Shown in pieces: positions 28,468-35,737 of a stretch of 64,000 nucleotides of DNA. This DNA comes from Chitinophaga sp. H8. Its GTDB lineage: Bacteria; Bacteroidota; Bacteroidia; Chitinophagales; Chitinophagaceae. The number at the start of each line of letters is the position of its first letter. The stretch's first letter is position 1. The stretch covers positions 2,790,001 through 2,854,000 of the forward strand of contig NZ_JBEXAC010000001.1 of NCBI RefSeq assembly GCF_040567655.1, given 5' to 3'. The notes beneath the pieces are model-generated. The model was not told the DNA's origin and ran no database searches. It saw nothing but the letters and a program-made list of their open reading frames with translations. Made by a program: the position numbers and the translations under genes.

Positions 28468-29307
28468 ATGGCTACCGATGAACAAATGAAGGAGATCGTA
28501 AGACAGAAATACAGTGAAATTGCATTGCAGGACAAAGCTACAAACGAATCTTCCTGCTGTGGCTCCGGCTGCTGCTCAACAGAAGTATATCATATCATGA
28601 GTGACGATTATACCTCCCTCGAAGGGTATAATCCTGATGCAGACCTCGGACTGGGCTGTGGCCTTCCTACCCAGTTTGCAAAAATCAAGAAGGGTGATAC
28701 TGTGATAGATCTTGGTTCCGGCGCTGGTAATGATTGCTTTGTTGCGCGTCAGGAAACTGGTGAAAGCGGTAAAGTAATCGGAATAGACTTTACACCTGCC
28801 ATGCTGGAAAAAGCCAGAGCGAATGCGGATAAGTTGGGTTTTAATAACGTTGAATTCCGCCAGGGTGATATTGAAAAAATGCCTGTAACCGCCAATGTTG
28901 CAGATGTGGTTGTAAGTAATTGTGTACTGAACCTTGTACCGAATAAGAACGGAGTTGTTAAAGAGATATTCCGGGTGTTGAAACCTGGTGGTCATTTCAG
29001 TATTTCAGATGTTGTGCTACAAGGCACTTTACCGGAAAGTATCCGTGGAGCTGCTGAAATGTATGTAGGCTGTGTATCTGGCGCGATACAGAAACAAGTC
29101 TATCTGGAATTGATAGAAACAAATGGCTTCCAGAATATTACAGTCCAAAAAGAAAAAGTCATAAACATTCCCAATGATCTGCTGTCCAACTATATGAGCA
29201 AAGAGGAGATCGATGCTTTCAGGGCGGGAGATACAGGCATCTACAGTATAACAGTTTATGCTGAAAAACCGGCTGATGCAGCCTGTTGCGCTCCAGGCTG
29301 TTGCTAA
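28468..29307 (+). CDS. arsM: Arsenite S-adenosylmethionine methyltransferase
   Basis: 279 residues from the ATG at 28468; the upstream in-frame TTG would read through the operator. SAM motif I is DLGSGAGNDCF (~80) and motif with VLKPGGHFSISDV is present. Conserved arsenic-binding cysteines are seen in LGLGCGLPT (~65), SNCVLNL (~150) and YVGCVSGA (~200), as in ArsM. Extra CC pairs occur at the N-terminus (CCGSGCC) and C-terminus (CCAPGCC). ArsM converts As(III) to methylated arsenicals in the cytosol. It follows arsR and precedes the exported phosphatase-like gene by 31 bp. Confidence 0.95.
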   Translation: MATDEQMKEIVRQKYSEIALQDKATNESSCCGSGCCSTEVYHIMSDDYTSLEGYNPDADLGLGCGLPTQFAKIKKGDTVIDLGSGAGNDCFVARQETGESGKVIGIDFTPAMLEKARANADKLGFNNVEFRQGDIEKMPVTANVADVVVSNCVLNLVPNKNGVVKEIFRVLKPGGHFSISDVVLQGTLPESIRGAAEMYVGCVSGAIQKQVYLELIETNGFQNITVQKEKVINIPNDLLSNYMSKEEIDAFRAGDTGIYSITVYAEKPADAACCAPGCC

Positions 29308-29338
29308 ACAATTTACCCTGTGAAATAAAAACACTTTT

Positions 29339-30040
29339 ATGAAAAAGTTCTTGTATCCTCTTATTGTTTTACTGCTTTCGGTGATTGCTTTTAGCTTTAC
29401 GCCAGCAGCACCAGGTCAGCCAAAGATGTATCCGGCTATCGAAAAGTATTTTTCTTCCGTTAGCAATGTATCTATACCGGAAAAGCATAATCTGGCTATC
29501 AAACACCTGGAATCAGTAATCACTAGCAGTTTGGGAGATAAAGATGTTTCAATAATGTTCACCTGTCCGGATAATTCTTTCCGAAGTCAGGCGGCGCAGA
29601 TATTGCTCCAAAGTTTGATTACAGCAAATGGTATCAAAAGAGTGAATGTTGTTTCAGCTGGAAATACTACTGGTCAGATTGATCCCCGATTGATTAAGCT
29701 ACTTACAGCAGCTGGTTATAAAGTGGTATCTCTTCCGACTATAGCGGCCAATGCTCCAAGTGGAAGTACTGGCTATTCGGTATCATTTGGTGATAAATTC
29801 ACTCCGCTTGTTGTTTACGCTAAAAGCGCGACTGATGCGGGAGTTGAAAAGGCAGGTTTCTATTTATTCAAAACCTGCGACCAACAGGAAAATGGTTGCA
29901 GTGACTTAACCGGTGCCCTCCATAAGGATCAGCTGGAATACAGCAATCCGGCTACCATTACGGAAGACAAGGCTTTGCAGGAAGAGTTTAATACGATAGC
30001 AAAGGAAATGTCATACATAGTTACTGAGTGCCTAAAATAA
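29339..30040 (+). CDS. Exported low-molecular-weight phosphatase / arsenate-reductase-like protein
   Basis: 233 residues. An N-terminal signal peptide (hydrophobic LYPLIVLLLSVIAFSF, cleavage near residue 20-24) precedes an LMW-PTP/ArsC-like domain. Its P-loop reads FTCPDNSFRSQAAQ, fitting CX5R and aligning with the ArsC loop CTGNSCRSQIAE, except that ArsC's second loop Cys is Phe. A later TCDQQENGCSDLTGALHKDQ aligns with the ArsC CDNAKERCP segment and keeps two cysteines. It is thus a periplasm-targeted paralog of the cytosolic ArsC at 32250-32663. Co-transcribed in the arsenic array. Whether it reduces arsenate outside the cytosol is unproven. Confidence 0.8.
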   Translation: MKKFLYPLIVLLLSVIAFSFTPAAPGQPKMYPAIEKYFSSVSNVSIPEKHNLAIKHLESVITSSLGDKDVSIMFTCPDNSFRSQAAQILLQSLITANGIKRVNVVSAGNTTGQIDPRLIKLLTAAGYKVVSLPTIAANAPSGSTGYSVSFGDKFTPLVVYAKSATDAGVEKAGFYLFKTCDQQENGCSDLTGALHKDQLEYSNPATITEDKALQEEFNTIAKEMSYIVTECLK

Positions 30041-30070
30041 TTATCTTGTAGTTATATTTTAACACTCAAA

Positions 30071-30571
30071 ATGGTGATTTATATGACTATCCTTCCAATG
30101 ACATCGGCACATGGCCCAGAGGTACTATCAATATATGAAGAAGGTATTTCCACCGGCAATGCTACATTTCAAACCGCTGCTCCTTCATGGGAAGAATGGG
30201 ACCAGTCACATTTAAAAAGTTGCCGTCTGGTGACAGTTGAAGATAGTAAGGTTCTTGGATGGGCAGCATTAACACCGGTTTCCGGTAGATGTGTGTACGC
30301 TGGCGTTGCAGAAGTAAGTGTTTATGTAGCGCCGGATGCACAAGGTAAAGGAATAGGGAAAGCATTGCTACAGGCACTAATTACTGAAAGTGAAGAAAAC
30401 AAGCTCTGGACTTTACAGGCAGGCATATTTCCTGAAAATACCGGTAGCATTAAAATACATGAAGCCTGCGGATTCCGCCTGGTAGGAAGACGGGAGCGAA
30501 TCGGCAAAATGGGCGATACCTGGCGAGACACCGTTTTACTTGAAAGAAGAAGCACAATAATTGGCATTTAA
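30071..30571 (+). CDS. arsN1: ArsN1-type GNAT N-acetyltransferase
   Basis: 166 residues. GNAT acetyl-CoA motif A is seen as VYVAPDAQGKGIGKALLQAL (~92-111), followed by WTLQAGIFPENTGSIKIHEA and the end GRRERIGKMGDTWRDTVLLE, close to the phosphinothricin-acetyltransferase-like family called ArsN1, found in ars operons. ArsN1 acetylates the organoarsenical arsinothricin, and related enzymes act on phosphinothricin. It sits between the exported phosphatase-like gene and acr3 with gaps of 30 and 18 bp. Confidence 0.85.
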   Translation: MVIYMTILPMTSAHGPEVLSIYEEGISTGNATFQTAAPSWEEWDQSHLKSCRLVTVEDSKVLGWAALTPVSGRCVYAGVAEVSVYVAPDAQGKGIGKALLQALITESEENKLWTLQAGIFPENTGSIKIHEACGFRLVGRRERIGKMGDTWRDTVLLERRSTIIGI

Positions 30572-30589
30572 TAATATACTGATAAAACC

Positions 30590-31675
30590 ATGCAAAACTG
30601 CAATCCTGCTCAACGTAAGAAATTGAGCTTTTTAGATCGTTACCTGACATTATGGATATTCCTGGCTATGGCTATTGGCGTAAGCATTGGATATTTTTTC
30701 CCATCTTCTTCAGGATTCATAAACTCCTTCTCTACCGGTACAACAAACATACCGCTGGCGATAGGCTTGATCTTAATGATGTACCCACCACTTGCGAAAG
30801 TTAAGTATGATAAGATGGGTGAAGTTTTCCGCAACACCAAAGTACTATCATTATCACTTTTACTGAATTGGGTGATTGGCCCGATCCTGATGTTTGGTTT
30901 AGCGGTGTTGTTTCTGCATGGATATCCCGAATATATGACCGGCCTGATTCTTATTGGTCTTGCGAGATGTATTGCAATGGTAATCGTATGGAACGAGCTG
31001 GCCGATGGTAGCCGTGAATATGCAGCCGGACTTGTAGCACTCAACAGTATTTTCCAGGTGTTACTTTATAGCGTGTATGCTTACGTTTTCATCACATGGC
31101 TTCCTACAGTATTCGGTATGAAAGGTATAACAGTGGAAGTGTCCATTGGAGAAATCGCTAAAAGCGTTGGTATCTATCTTGGTATTCCGTTCGCAGCCGG
31201 TGTGATCAGCAGATACAGCCTGATTGCAATAAAAGGTGAAGAATGGTTTCAGGAGAAGTTTATTCCGTTTATTTCCCCCATTACCCTGATTGCATTACTG
31301 TTTACCATTATCGTAATGTTCAGTCTCAAAGGTGAGCTGATCGTACAGATCCCGATGGACGTAGTAAGGATTGCTATACCATTGATGGTTTACTTTGCCA
31401 TCATGTTCCTGGTGAGCTTTATTTTAGGCAAAGCTGCCGGAGCAGATTATTCCAAAAACGCTTCCATTGCATTTACAGCTGCCGGTAACAACTTTGAACT
31501 GGCGATAGCAGTAGCCATCGGCGTATTTGGTATCAATTCCGGACAAGCCTTTGTCGGTGTTATCGGGCCACTAGTGGAAGTACCTGCGCTGATTGCTTTG
31601 GTAAACGTGGCCTTCTGGCTCCGTAAACGCTGGTATGGTAATACAGAGGCTCCCGCAAGTACAGCCAAAGCATAA
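30590..31675 (+). CDS. acr3: ACR3 family arsenite efflux permease
   Basis: 361 residues with about ten membrane helices. The conserved Cys of ACR3 is in [17 protein letters not shown] (~125), and the [19 protein letters not shown] block (~300) is the family hallmark. It exports As(III) across the inner membrane using the proton gradient and is the terminal detoxification step of the array, after ArsC reduction. Confidence 0.95.
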   Translation: MQNCNPAQRKKLSFLDRYLTLWIFLAMAIGVSIGYFFPSSSGFINSFSTGTTNIPLAIGLILMMYPPLAKVKYDKMGEVFRNTKVLSLSLLLNWVIGPILMFGLAVLFLHGYPEYMTGLILIGLARCIAMVIVWNELADGSREYAAGLVALNSIFQVLLYSVYAYVFITWLPTVFGMKGITVEVSIGEIAKSVGIYLGIPFAAGVISRYSLIAIKGEEWFQEKFIPFISPITLIALLFTIIVMFSLKGELIVQIPMDVVRIAIPLMVYFAIMFLVSFILGKAAGADYSKNASIAFTAAGNNFELAIAVAIGVFGINSGQAFVGVIGPLVEVPALIALVNVAFWLRKRWYGNTEAPASTAKA

Positions 31676-31705
31676 TTTTTCAAAAAAAACTTAAATTATT
31701 ATACA

Positions 31706-32233
31706 ATGAGTAATTCAAAAATGACCTGGCAGGCTTTTAAAGATCAGCTGCAACAATATCCAGAACAAATTTTGCAGTTTCAATATGCGGCGGACAAACT
31801 GGTAGCCCCTTCTTATCATATTACCGAAATCAAACAAGCGCCTATCACCTCTGTTGATTGTGGCGGTAAAGTAAACGCATGGACTGAAATAATCGTTCAG
31901 TTATGGGAGCCGGAAGAAGAACAAACCGACCGGGCAATGGCTGTAAACAAAGCACTGAAAATAGTAAACTTGGTGGAGAGTAATATTGACTTGAATCCTA
32001 AAGCTACAGTGAAGATCGAATTCGGTAATTCTGAATTTGATACCCGCCAAATGTATCCTAATGAGTTTCTATTAGAAGGAGAAAATCTTGTCATTAATCT
32101 GCAGCCGGATGCTACTCAATGTAAAGCAACGGATCGCGGTATGACCTGTGGAACACCTAAAACTAAAACACTGGAAATACCGGTAGCTATGGAAGCAGGT
32201 CAGTCCTGCACTCCAGGAGGCGGTTGCTGCTAA
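31706..32233 (+). CDS. DUF6428 family protein
   Basis: 175 residues, soluble. Matches the DUF6428 proteins that recur in Bacteroidota ars operons: an N-terminal MTWQAFKDQLQQYP, then QAPITSVDCGGKVNAWTEII and TVKIEFGNSEFD. It carries further cysteines in TQCKATDRGMTCGTPK and a cysteine-terminated tail (SCTPGGGCC). The function is unknown; the Cys arrangement suggests arsenite binding or delivery, which is inference. Located between acr3 and arsC (30 and 16 bp gaps). Confidence 0.85.
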   Translation: MSNSKMTWQAFKDQLQQYPEQILQFQYAADKLVAPSYHITEIKQAPITSVDCGGKVNAWTEIIVQLWEPEEEQTDRAMAVNKALKIVNLVESNIDLNPKATVKIEFGNSEFDTRQMYPNEFLLEGENLVINLQPDATQCKATDRGMTCGTPKTKTLEIPVAMEAGQSCTPGGGCC

Positions 32234-32249
32234 ATTATAAAATCAACAC

Positions 32250-32663
32250 ATGAAGAAAGTATTAGTGCTTTGCACCGGCAACAGCTGCCGCAGTCAGATA
32301 GCAGAAGGTTACCTGAGATATTTTGCAGGTGATAAAGCAGAAGTTTATAGCGCCGGCGTTGAAACACATGGTGTGAATCCACGGGCTATAGCCACAATGG
32401 CAGAAGATGGTATTGATATTTCAAAGCACACTTCCAATAATATCAATGAATATCAGGGAATTGATTTTGACTATGTAATTACGGTGTGTGATAATGCAAA
32501 GGAAAGATGTCCATTTTTCCCTACGTCTGCCAGAAAGTTGCATGAGAATTTTCCGGACCCTGCAAAGGCAACCGGTAGCGAGGATGAGATAATGTCTGAG
32601 TTCAGAAGCGTAAGACAAACAATCAAGGATTATACAAAAGATTTTGTTGAACAATATCTATAA
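32250..32663 (+). CDS. arsC: Arsenate reductase, LMW-phosphatase type (thioredoxin-coupled)
   Basis: 137 residues. P-loop CTGNSCRSQIAEG (~8-20) with the catalytic Cys and the second loop Cys, and the resolving cysteine region TVCDNAKERCPFFPTSARKL (~78-97), give the three cysteines of the pI258-type ArsC family. It reduces As(V) to As(III), which Acr3 then exports and ArsM can methylate. It lies 16 bp after DUF6428. Confidence 0.95.
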   Translation: MKKVLVLCTGNSCRSQIAEGYLRYFAGDKAEVYSAGVETHGVNPRAIATMAEDGIDISKHTSNNINEYQGIDFDYVITVCDNAKERCPFFPTSARKLHENFPDPAKATGSEDEIMSEFRSVRQTIKDYTKDFVEQYL

Positions 32664-32695
32664 AATTATCTTATCCAATCTTCAATATTCTATTT

Positions 32696-33469
32696 ATGAA
32701 AATAGCTTTGTTCAGCGACATTCATGCAAATTTACCGGCCCTGGAAGCGTTCTTTAAGGATGTAGACCAAAGAAAGCCTGATGCTATATACTGCCTGGGT
32801 GATTTTGTGGGATATAACATATGGCCCAATGAGGTGATCAACGAAATCAGAAAGCGCGGTATTCCTGCAATAGCCGGCAACTATGATTTTGGTATCGGTA
32901 GAACGAGCGACGACTGTGGTTGTGCTTATAAAACTGACACTGAAAAGGCTAATGGAAGTGTTTCCATATCTTATACGAATCAGGTTGTCACAGAGGACGA
33001 GCGCAAATATCTACGTACATTACCGGCCCATATCAAAGTGGAGTTTCAGCTAAACAATGATAAGTTGAACTTGCTGCTGGTCCACGGTAGTCCGCGTAAG
33101 ATCAATGAGTATTTATTTGAAGACAGGGAAGAAAAAAGTATGATGAGGATTATGGTAGATGCAGATGCGGATATCATGTGTTTTGGACATACACATAAGC
33201 CGTATCACCGGATATTACCCTCCGTGCCGGACGAAAACCCGCACTACAGACACGCCATTAACATTGGCTCCGTTGGTAAACCTAAAGACGGCGATCCACG
33301 TGGAGGCTATGTAATGCTGCATATTAATGACAATAGCAGCATTCATGACAAAGACAGCATACAGGTGGAGTTCATCCGCTTTGAGTATGATGTGGAGAAG
33401 GCTGCTAAAGCGGTGGAGGACAGTCCCCTGCCTGATGCTTATGCAGAAAGCCTGAGAACTGGTATCTAA
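32696..33469 (+). CDS. Calcineurin-like metallophosphoesterase (copy 1)
   Basis: 257 residues, no signal peptide. Metal-binding motifs in order: SDIHAN (~7), CLGDFVGYN (~36), AGNYDFG (~62; Tyr where copy 2 has His), LVHGSPR (~125) and CFGHTHKPYH (~160). These are YfcE/YvnB-like phosphodiesterases. A short insert with cysteines (SDDCGCAYKT) is absent from copy 2. It follows arsC by 32 bp on the same strand and is a near-duplicate of the gene at 33554-34294. Substrate unknown; a link to phosphate or nucleotide turnover under arsenate stress is inference. Confidence 0.88.
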   Translation: MKIALFSDIHANLPALEAFFKDVDQRKPDAIYCLGDFVGYNIWPNEVINEIRKRGIPAIAGNYDFGIGRTSDDCGCAYKTDTEKANGSVSISYTNQVVTEDERKYLRTLPAHIKVEFQLNNDKLNLLLVHGSPRKINEYLFEDREEKSMMRIMVDADADIMCFGHTHKPYHRILPSVPDENPHYRHAINIGSVGKPKDGDPRGGYVMLHINDNSSIHDKDSIQVEFIRFEYDVEKAAKAVEDSPLPDAYAESLRTGI

Positions 33470-33497
33470 GTCTCTTCATTGATAATTTATTTAAAAT

Positions 33498-33526
33498 CAT
33501 GCGGCTGATGAAATATCAGCCGCATG
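33498..33526 (+). terminator. Hairpin between the metallophosphoesterase genes
   Basis: A perfect 12-bp stem (CATGCGGCTGAT / ATCAGCCGCATG) with a 5-nt loop and no T-tract. The 3' arm contains the in-frame ATG at 33524, so that ATG is unlikely to be the start and the ATG at 33554 is preferred. It could act as a processing or partial termination site. Confidence 0.5.
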
Positions 33527-33553
33527 AAATACTTTCTTACTGCTATCGATCAA

Positions 33554-34294
33554 ATGAAAATTGCATTATTTAGCGACATTCACGCCAATCTACCGGCTTT
33601 ACAGTCTTTTTTTGAAGATGTATCAAAACACAATCCGGATGCCATCTATTGCCTGGGTGACCTGGTGGGATACAACATCTGGCCTAACGAAGTAATTCAG
33701 GAGATCCGTCAACGGGGCATTGCGACTATTGCGGGAAATCATGATGCAAAGGTAAAGGGGGTACAACCTGCAGAACCATCAAAAGGAGGCAAGGGATATG
33801 CTTACGATATTATAGATAATGATAACCGGGTTTATCTTCAAACATTACCAGCGCATTTACGGATATCCTTCCAACTAAATAACGATATTCTCACTATCCT
33901 GCTGGTACACGGTAGTCCGAGAAGTATTGATGAATACCTGCTGGAGGATATGGAAGAAGCCGCACTGCTGAATACCTTTTTGGAGGCTCGTACAGATATT
34001 TTATGTTTTGGTCATTCTCATAAGCCATATCACAGGATCGTGCTGGCTAATGGAGAGGAACACCCCCGGTTTCTTCACGCCATCAATACCGGTTCTATAG
34101 GAAAGCCCAAAGATGGTAACCCACAGGGTGGTTATGTGCTTTTGCACATTAAGGATAACAGTAGTACCTTAGATAAAGACAGCATTCAGGTGGAGTTTAT
34201 CAGATTTGATTATGATATTGAAAAAGCAGCCCAGGCAGTCGAAAATAGCCCACTACCTGATGACTTCGCAGATATGCTTAGAAAGGCATACTAA
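33554..34294 (+). CDS. Calcineurin-like metallophosphoesterase (copy 2)
   Basis: 246 residues from 33554 (MKIALFSDIHANLP). Motifs: SDIHAN, CLGDLVGYN, AGNHDAK, LVHGSPR, CFGHSHKPYH, a complete metallophosphoesterase set. Very similar to copy 1 over its whole length (for example both have GYNIWPNEV, and both end with KDSIQVEFIRF), indicating tandem duplication, with copy 2 keeping the canonical GNHD motif. It precedes the SigZ-like gene by 80 bp. Confidence 0.88.
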   Translation: MKIALFSDIHANLPALQSFFEDVSKHNPDAIYCLGDLVGYNIWPNEVIQEIRQRGIATIAGNHDAKVKGVQPAEPSKGGKGYAYDIIDNDNRVYLQTLPAHLRISFQLNNDILTILLVHGSPRSIDEYLLEDMEEAALLNTFLEARTDILCFGHSHKPYHRIVLANGEEHPRFLHAINTGSIGKPKDGNPQGGYVLLHIKDNSSTLDKDSIQVEFIRFDYDIEKAAQAVENSPLPDDFADMLRKAY

Positions 34295-34308
34295 TTACAA
34301 TTATATTC

Positions 34309-34347
34309 ATTGGATGGAGTAATGATTTACCTATAATGCCATCCAAT
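34309..34347. other. Hairpin upstream of the sigma factor gene
   Basis: ATTGGATGG / CCATCCAAT, a perfect 9-bp inverted repeat with a 21-nt loop, between the second metallophosphoesterase and the SigZ-like gene. It could be a weak terminator or a regulator site. Confidence 0.35.
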
Positions 34348-34374
34348 TATATAAAGTGATTTAATCCTGTAATT

Positions 34375-34935
34375 ATGCAACCCTCCCATATCTTAATTTG
34401 GAATGAGTTTAATACTGAATTGAAGAAGTTCATTTGCCAAAAGGTGAAAAACGGCGATCATTGTAATGATATTTTGCAGGATGTCTACCTTAAAATGTTT
34501 ATCAACATGGGAAAGGTAGAAAAAGCTCAAAATATTCGGGCATACCTATACCAGGTGGCAAATAACGCAGTTACAGATTACTATCGCCGGGTTTGCAAAG
34601 TTGTATCTTATGAAGAAGAACCTGTGTCGGACCGGGAAGGTGAAGTTACTGCTATAAATAACGAATACCGGTTGGCAGATTGTCTCCGGCCAATGATTGA
34701 ATCTTTACCTCAAATTTACAGGGAGGCGCTTATTCTTACCGAACTGGAGGGGCTAACGCAGAAGCAGTTTGCCGAAAAAATGGGAATTTCTTTGTCAGGT
34801 GCTAAGTCAAGGGTGCAAAGGGCCAGAGAGAAACTAAAAGAGGAAATCATCAACTGCTGTGAATATGAATTTGATAAATACGGCAACATCGTTGCCTGTT
34901 GCAAAAATTCAGCTCCGGGTAAAAAATATTGTTGA
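34375..34935 (+). CDS. sigZ: SigZ-like ECF sigma factor with cysteine-rich tail
   Basis: 186 residues. Region 2 (WNEFNTELKKFICQKV, then CNDILQDVYLKMF, then IRAYLYQVANNAVTDYYRR) and region 4 (LTELEGLTQKQFAEKMGISL with SGAKSRVQRAREKLKEEI) resemble SigZ. The C-terminal ~30 residues contain five cysteines (NCCEYEFDKYGNIVACCKNS, ending KKYC). SigZ proteins commonly have a similar Cys-containing end, and no anti-sigma gene is adjacent. In this setting the tail could sense As(III) directly; that is inference. It is followed after 72 bp by the Cys-rich peptide gene. Confidence 0.85.
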   Translation: MQPSHILIWNEFNTELKKFICQKVKNGDHCNDILQDVYLKMFINMGKVEKAQNIRAYLYQVANNAVTDYYRRVCKVVSYEEEPVSDREGEVTAINNEYRLADCLRPMIESLPQIYREALILTELEGLTQKQFAEKMGISLSGAKSRVQRAREKLKEEIINCCEYEFDKYGNIVACCKNSAPGKKYC

Positions 34936-35007
34936 GAATCCTGCGTCCTTTTCTTCCTTTTCTCGTCTTACTCTGGATAATATATTATTAATTTTAAACT
35001 TATCCAG

Positions 35008-35169
35008 ATGAAACGTTTAGTATTCGCAAGCCTTTGCGCACTGAGCCTGACTGCTGCTATGGCAGGAGGTGTTGAAAAGAAAGCTAAAGCAAAGAAACCA
35101 GCTGCTCAAAAGGAACAGTGTTGCGAAAAGAAAAGCAATTGCTGCCCTAATCAACATTGCTGTAATTAA
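35008..35169 (+). CDS. Small exported Cys-Cys peptide
   Basis: 53 codons. Residues 1-19 form a signal peptide (FASLCALSLTAAMA). The mature ~34 residues are Lys-rich, then carry three CC pairs: EQCCEKK, SNCCPNQ and QHCCN at the end. No family recognised. It lies directly downstream of the SigZ-like gene and at the end of the arsenic array. Vicinal cysteine pairs are good As(III)/soft-metal ligands, so a periplasmic arsenic-binding peptide is a reasonable hypothesis. Confidence 0.7.
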   Translation: MKRLVFASLCALSLTAAMAGGVEKKAKAKKPAAQKEQCCEKKSNCCPNQHCCN

Positions 35170-35342
35170 TTTAATGGCTATAGTTCCGGGGCAGGAGCTA
35201 TAGCCTTTCTTATTTCTGGACATTACGACTGTTAATTCCTCACCCTTAACCTTTTCCACCTTCACCCAGCCGCATCCCCGGCAACTATTAGCGATTTTTT
35301 TGAATAAAATATGACGTAAAAAGGTAAAAAATAGCTCCTTTT

Positions 35343-35358
35343 ATTGTAATATTGCAAT
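35343..35358 (+). promoter_or_regulatory. ArsR-type operator/promoter
   Basis: ATTGTAATATTGCAAT, a full match to ATYGYAATATTGCRAT, with the -7-like core TAATATTG at 35347-35354. It precedes the coiled-coil gene; the expected transcript start just downstream makes the ATG at 35365 almost leaderless and the ATG at 35404 more likely. Confidence 0.65.
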
Positions 35359-35403
35359 GTAACAATGTTATGGTATTTGTCAACCTATATTAACCATAAG
35401 TGT

Positions 35404-35673
35404 ATGCGACATATTACAACCTCCACACACAATAAGTTTTGCGATAAACTAAAATCACTGTCTGTTGAGCCTGATCTGGTGAACAATCAAATAATAAGGG
35501 ATACTCAAATAAAAGATCAGTTGGATGAGGATCGGGAACGTCTCGAAATGCTCCATTTTAATTATCAACAGCATTTAGAACAACTTCAACAGATACAGCG
35601 GGAATATTTTAATATTCAGAATCAGGCGCGGGTAAAGCTAAGACGACAGCAGCTTCGCAATTCAGGAAAGTAA
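35404..35673 (+). CDS. Small coiled-coil protein under a putative ArsR operator
   Basis: 89 residues from 35404; an in-frame ATG at 35365 gives 102. Residues ~30-80 are a continuous charged helix (QIKDQLDEDRERLEMLHFNY, then QQHLEQLQQIQREYFNIQNQ), predicted to be a coiled coil. No signal peptide or family recognised. It is preceded by an ArsR-type palindrome and followed by a strong terminator, so it is a one-gene unit of the presumed ArsR regulon. Confidence 0.6.
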   Translation: MRHITTSTHNKFCDKLKSLSVEPDLVNNQIIRDTQIKDQLDEDRERLEMLHFNYQQHLEQLQQIQREYFNIQNQARVKLRRQQLRNSGK

Positions 35674-35680
35674 TTAGAAG

Positions 35681-35722
35681 AGCATAAAAAAAGCCGGATG
35701 ATGAATCCGGCTTTTTTATGCT
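35681..35722. terminator. Bidirectional intrinsic terminator
   Basis: An 18-bp near-perfect stem (AGCATAAAAAAAGCCGGAT / ATCCGGCTTTTTTATGCT, one extra A on the left arm) with a loop of about 5 nt between the convergent coiled-coil gene and the beta-helix lipoprotein gene; A-tract and T-tract serve both directions. Confidence 0.9.
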
Positions 35723-35737
35723 CTCTCTCGATATTGC

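Noticed and set aside
33524..33553. Upstream ATG for the second metallophosphoesterase.
   Set aside because: It lies in the arm of a 12-bp hairpin and adds residues absent from copy 1, so the start at 33554 is preferred.
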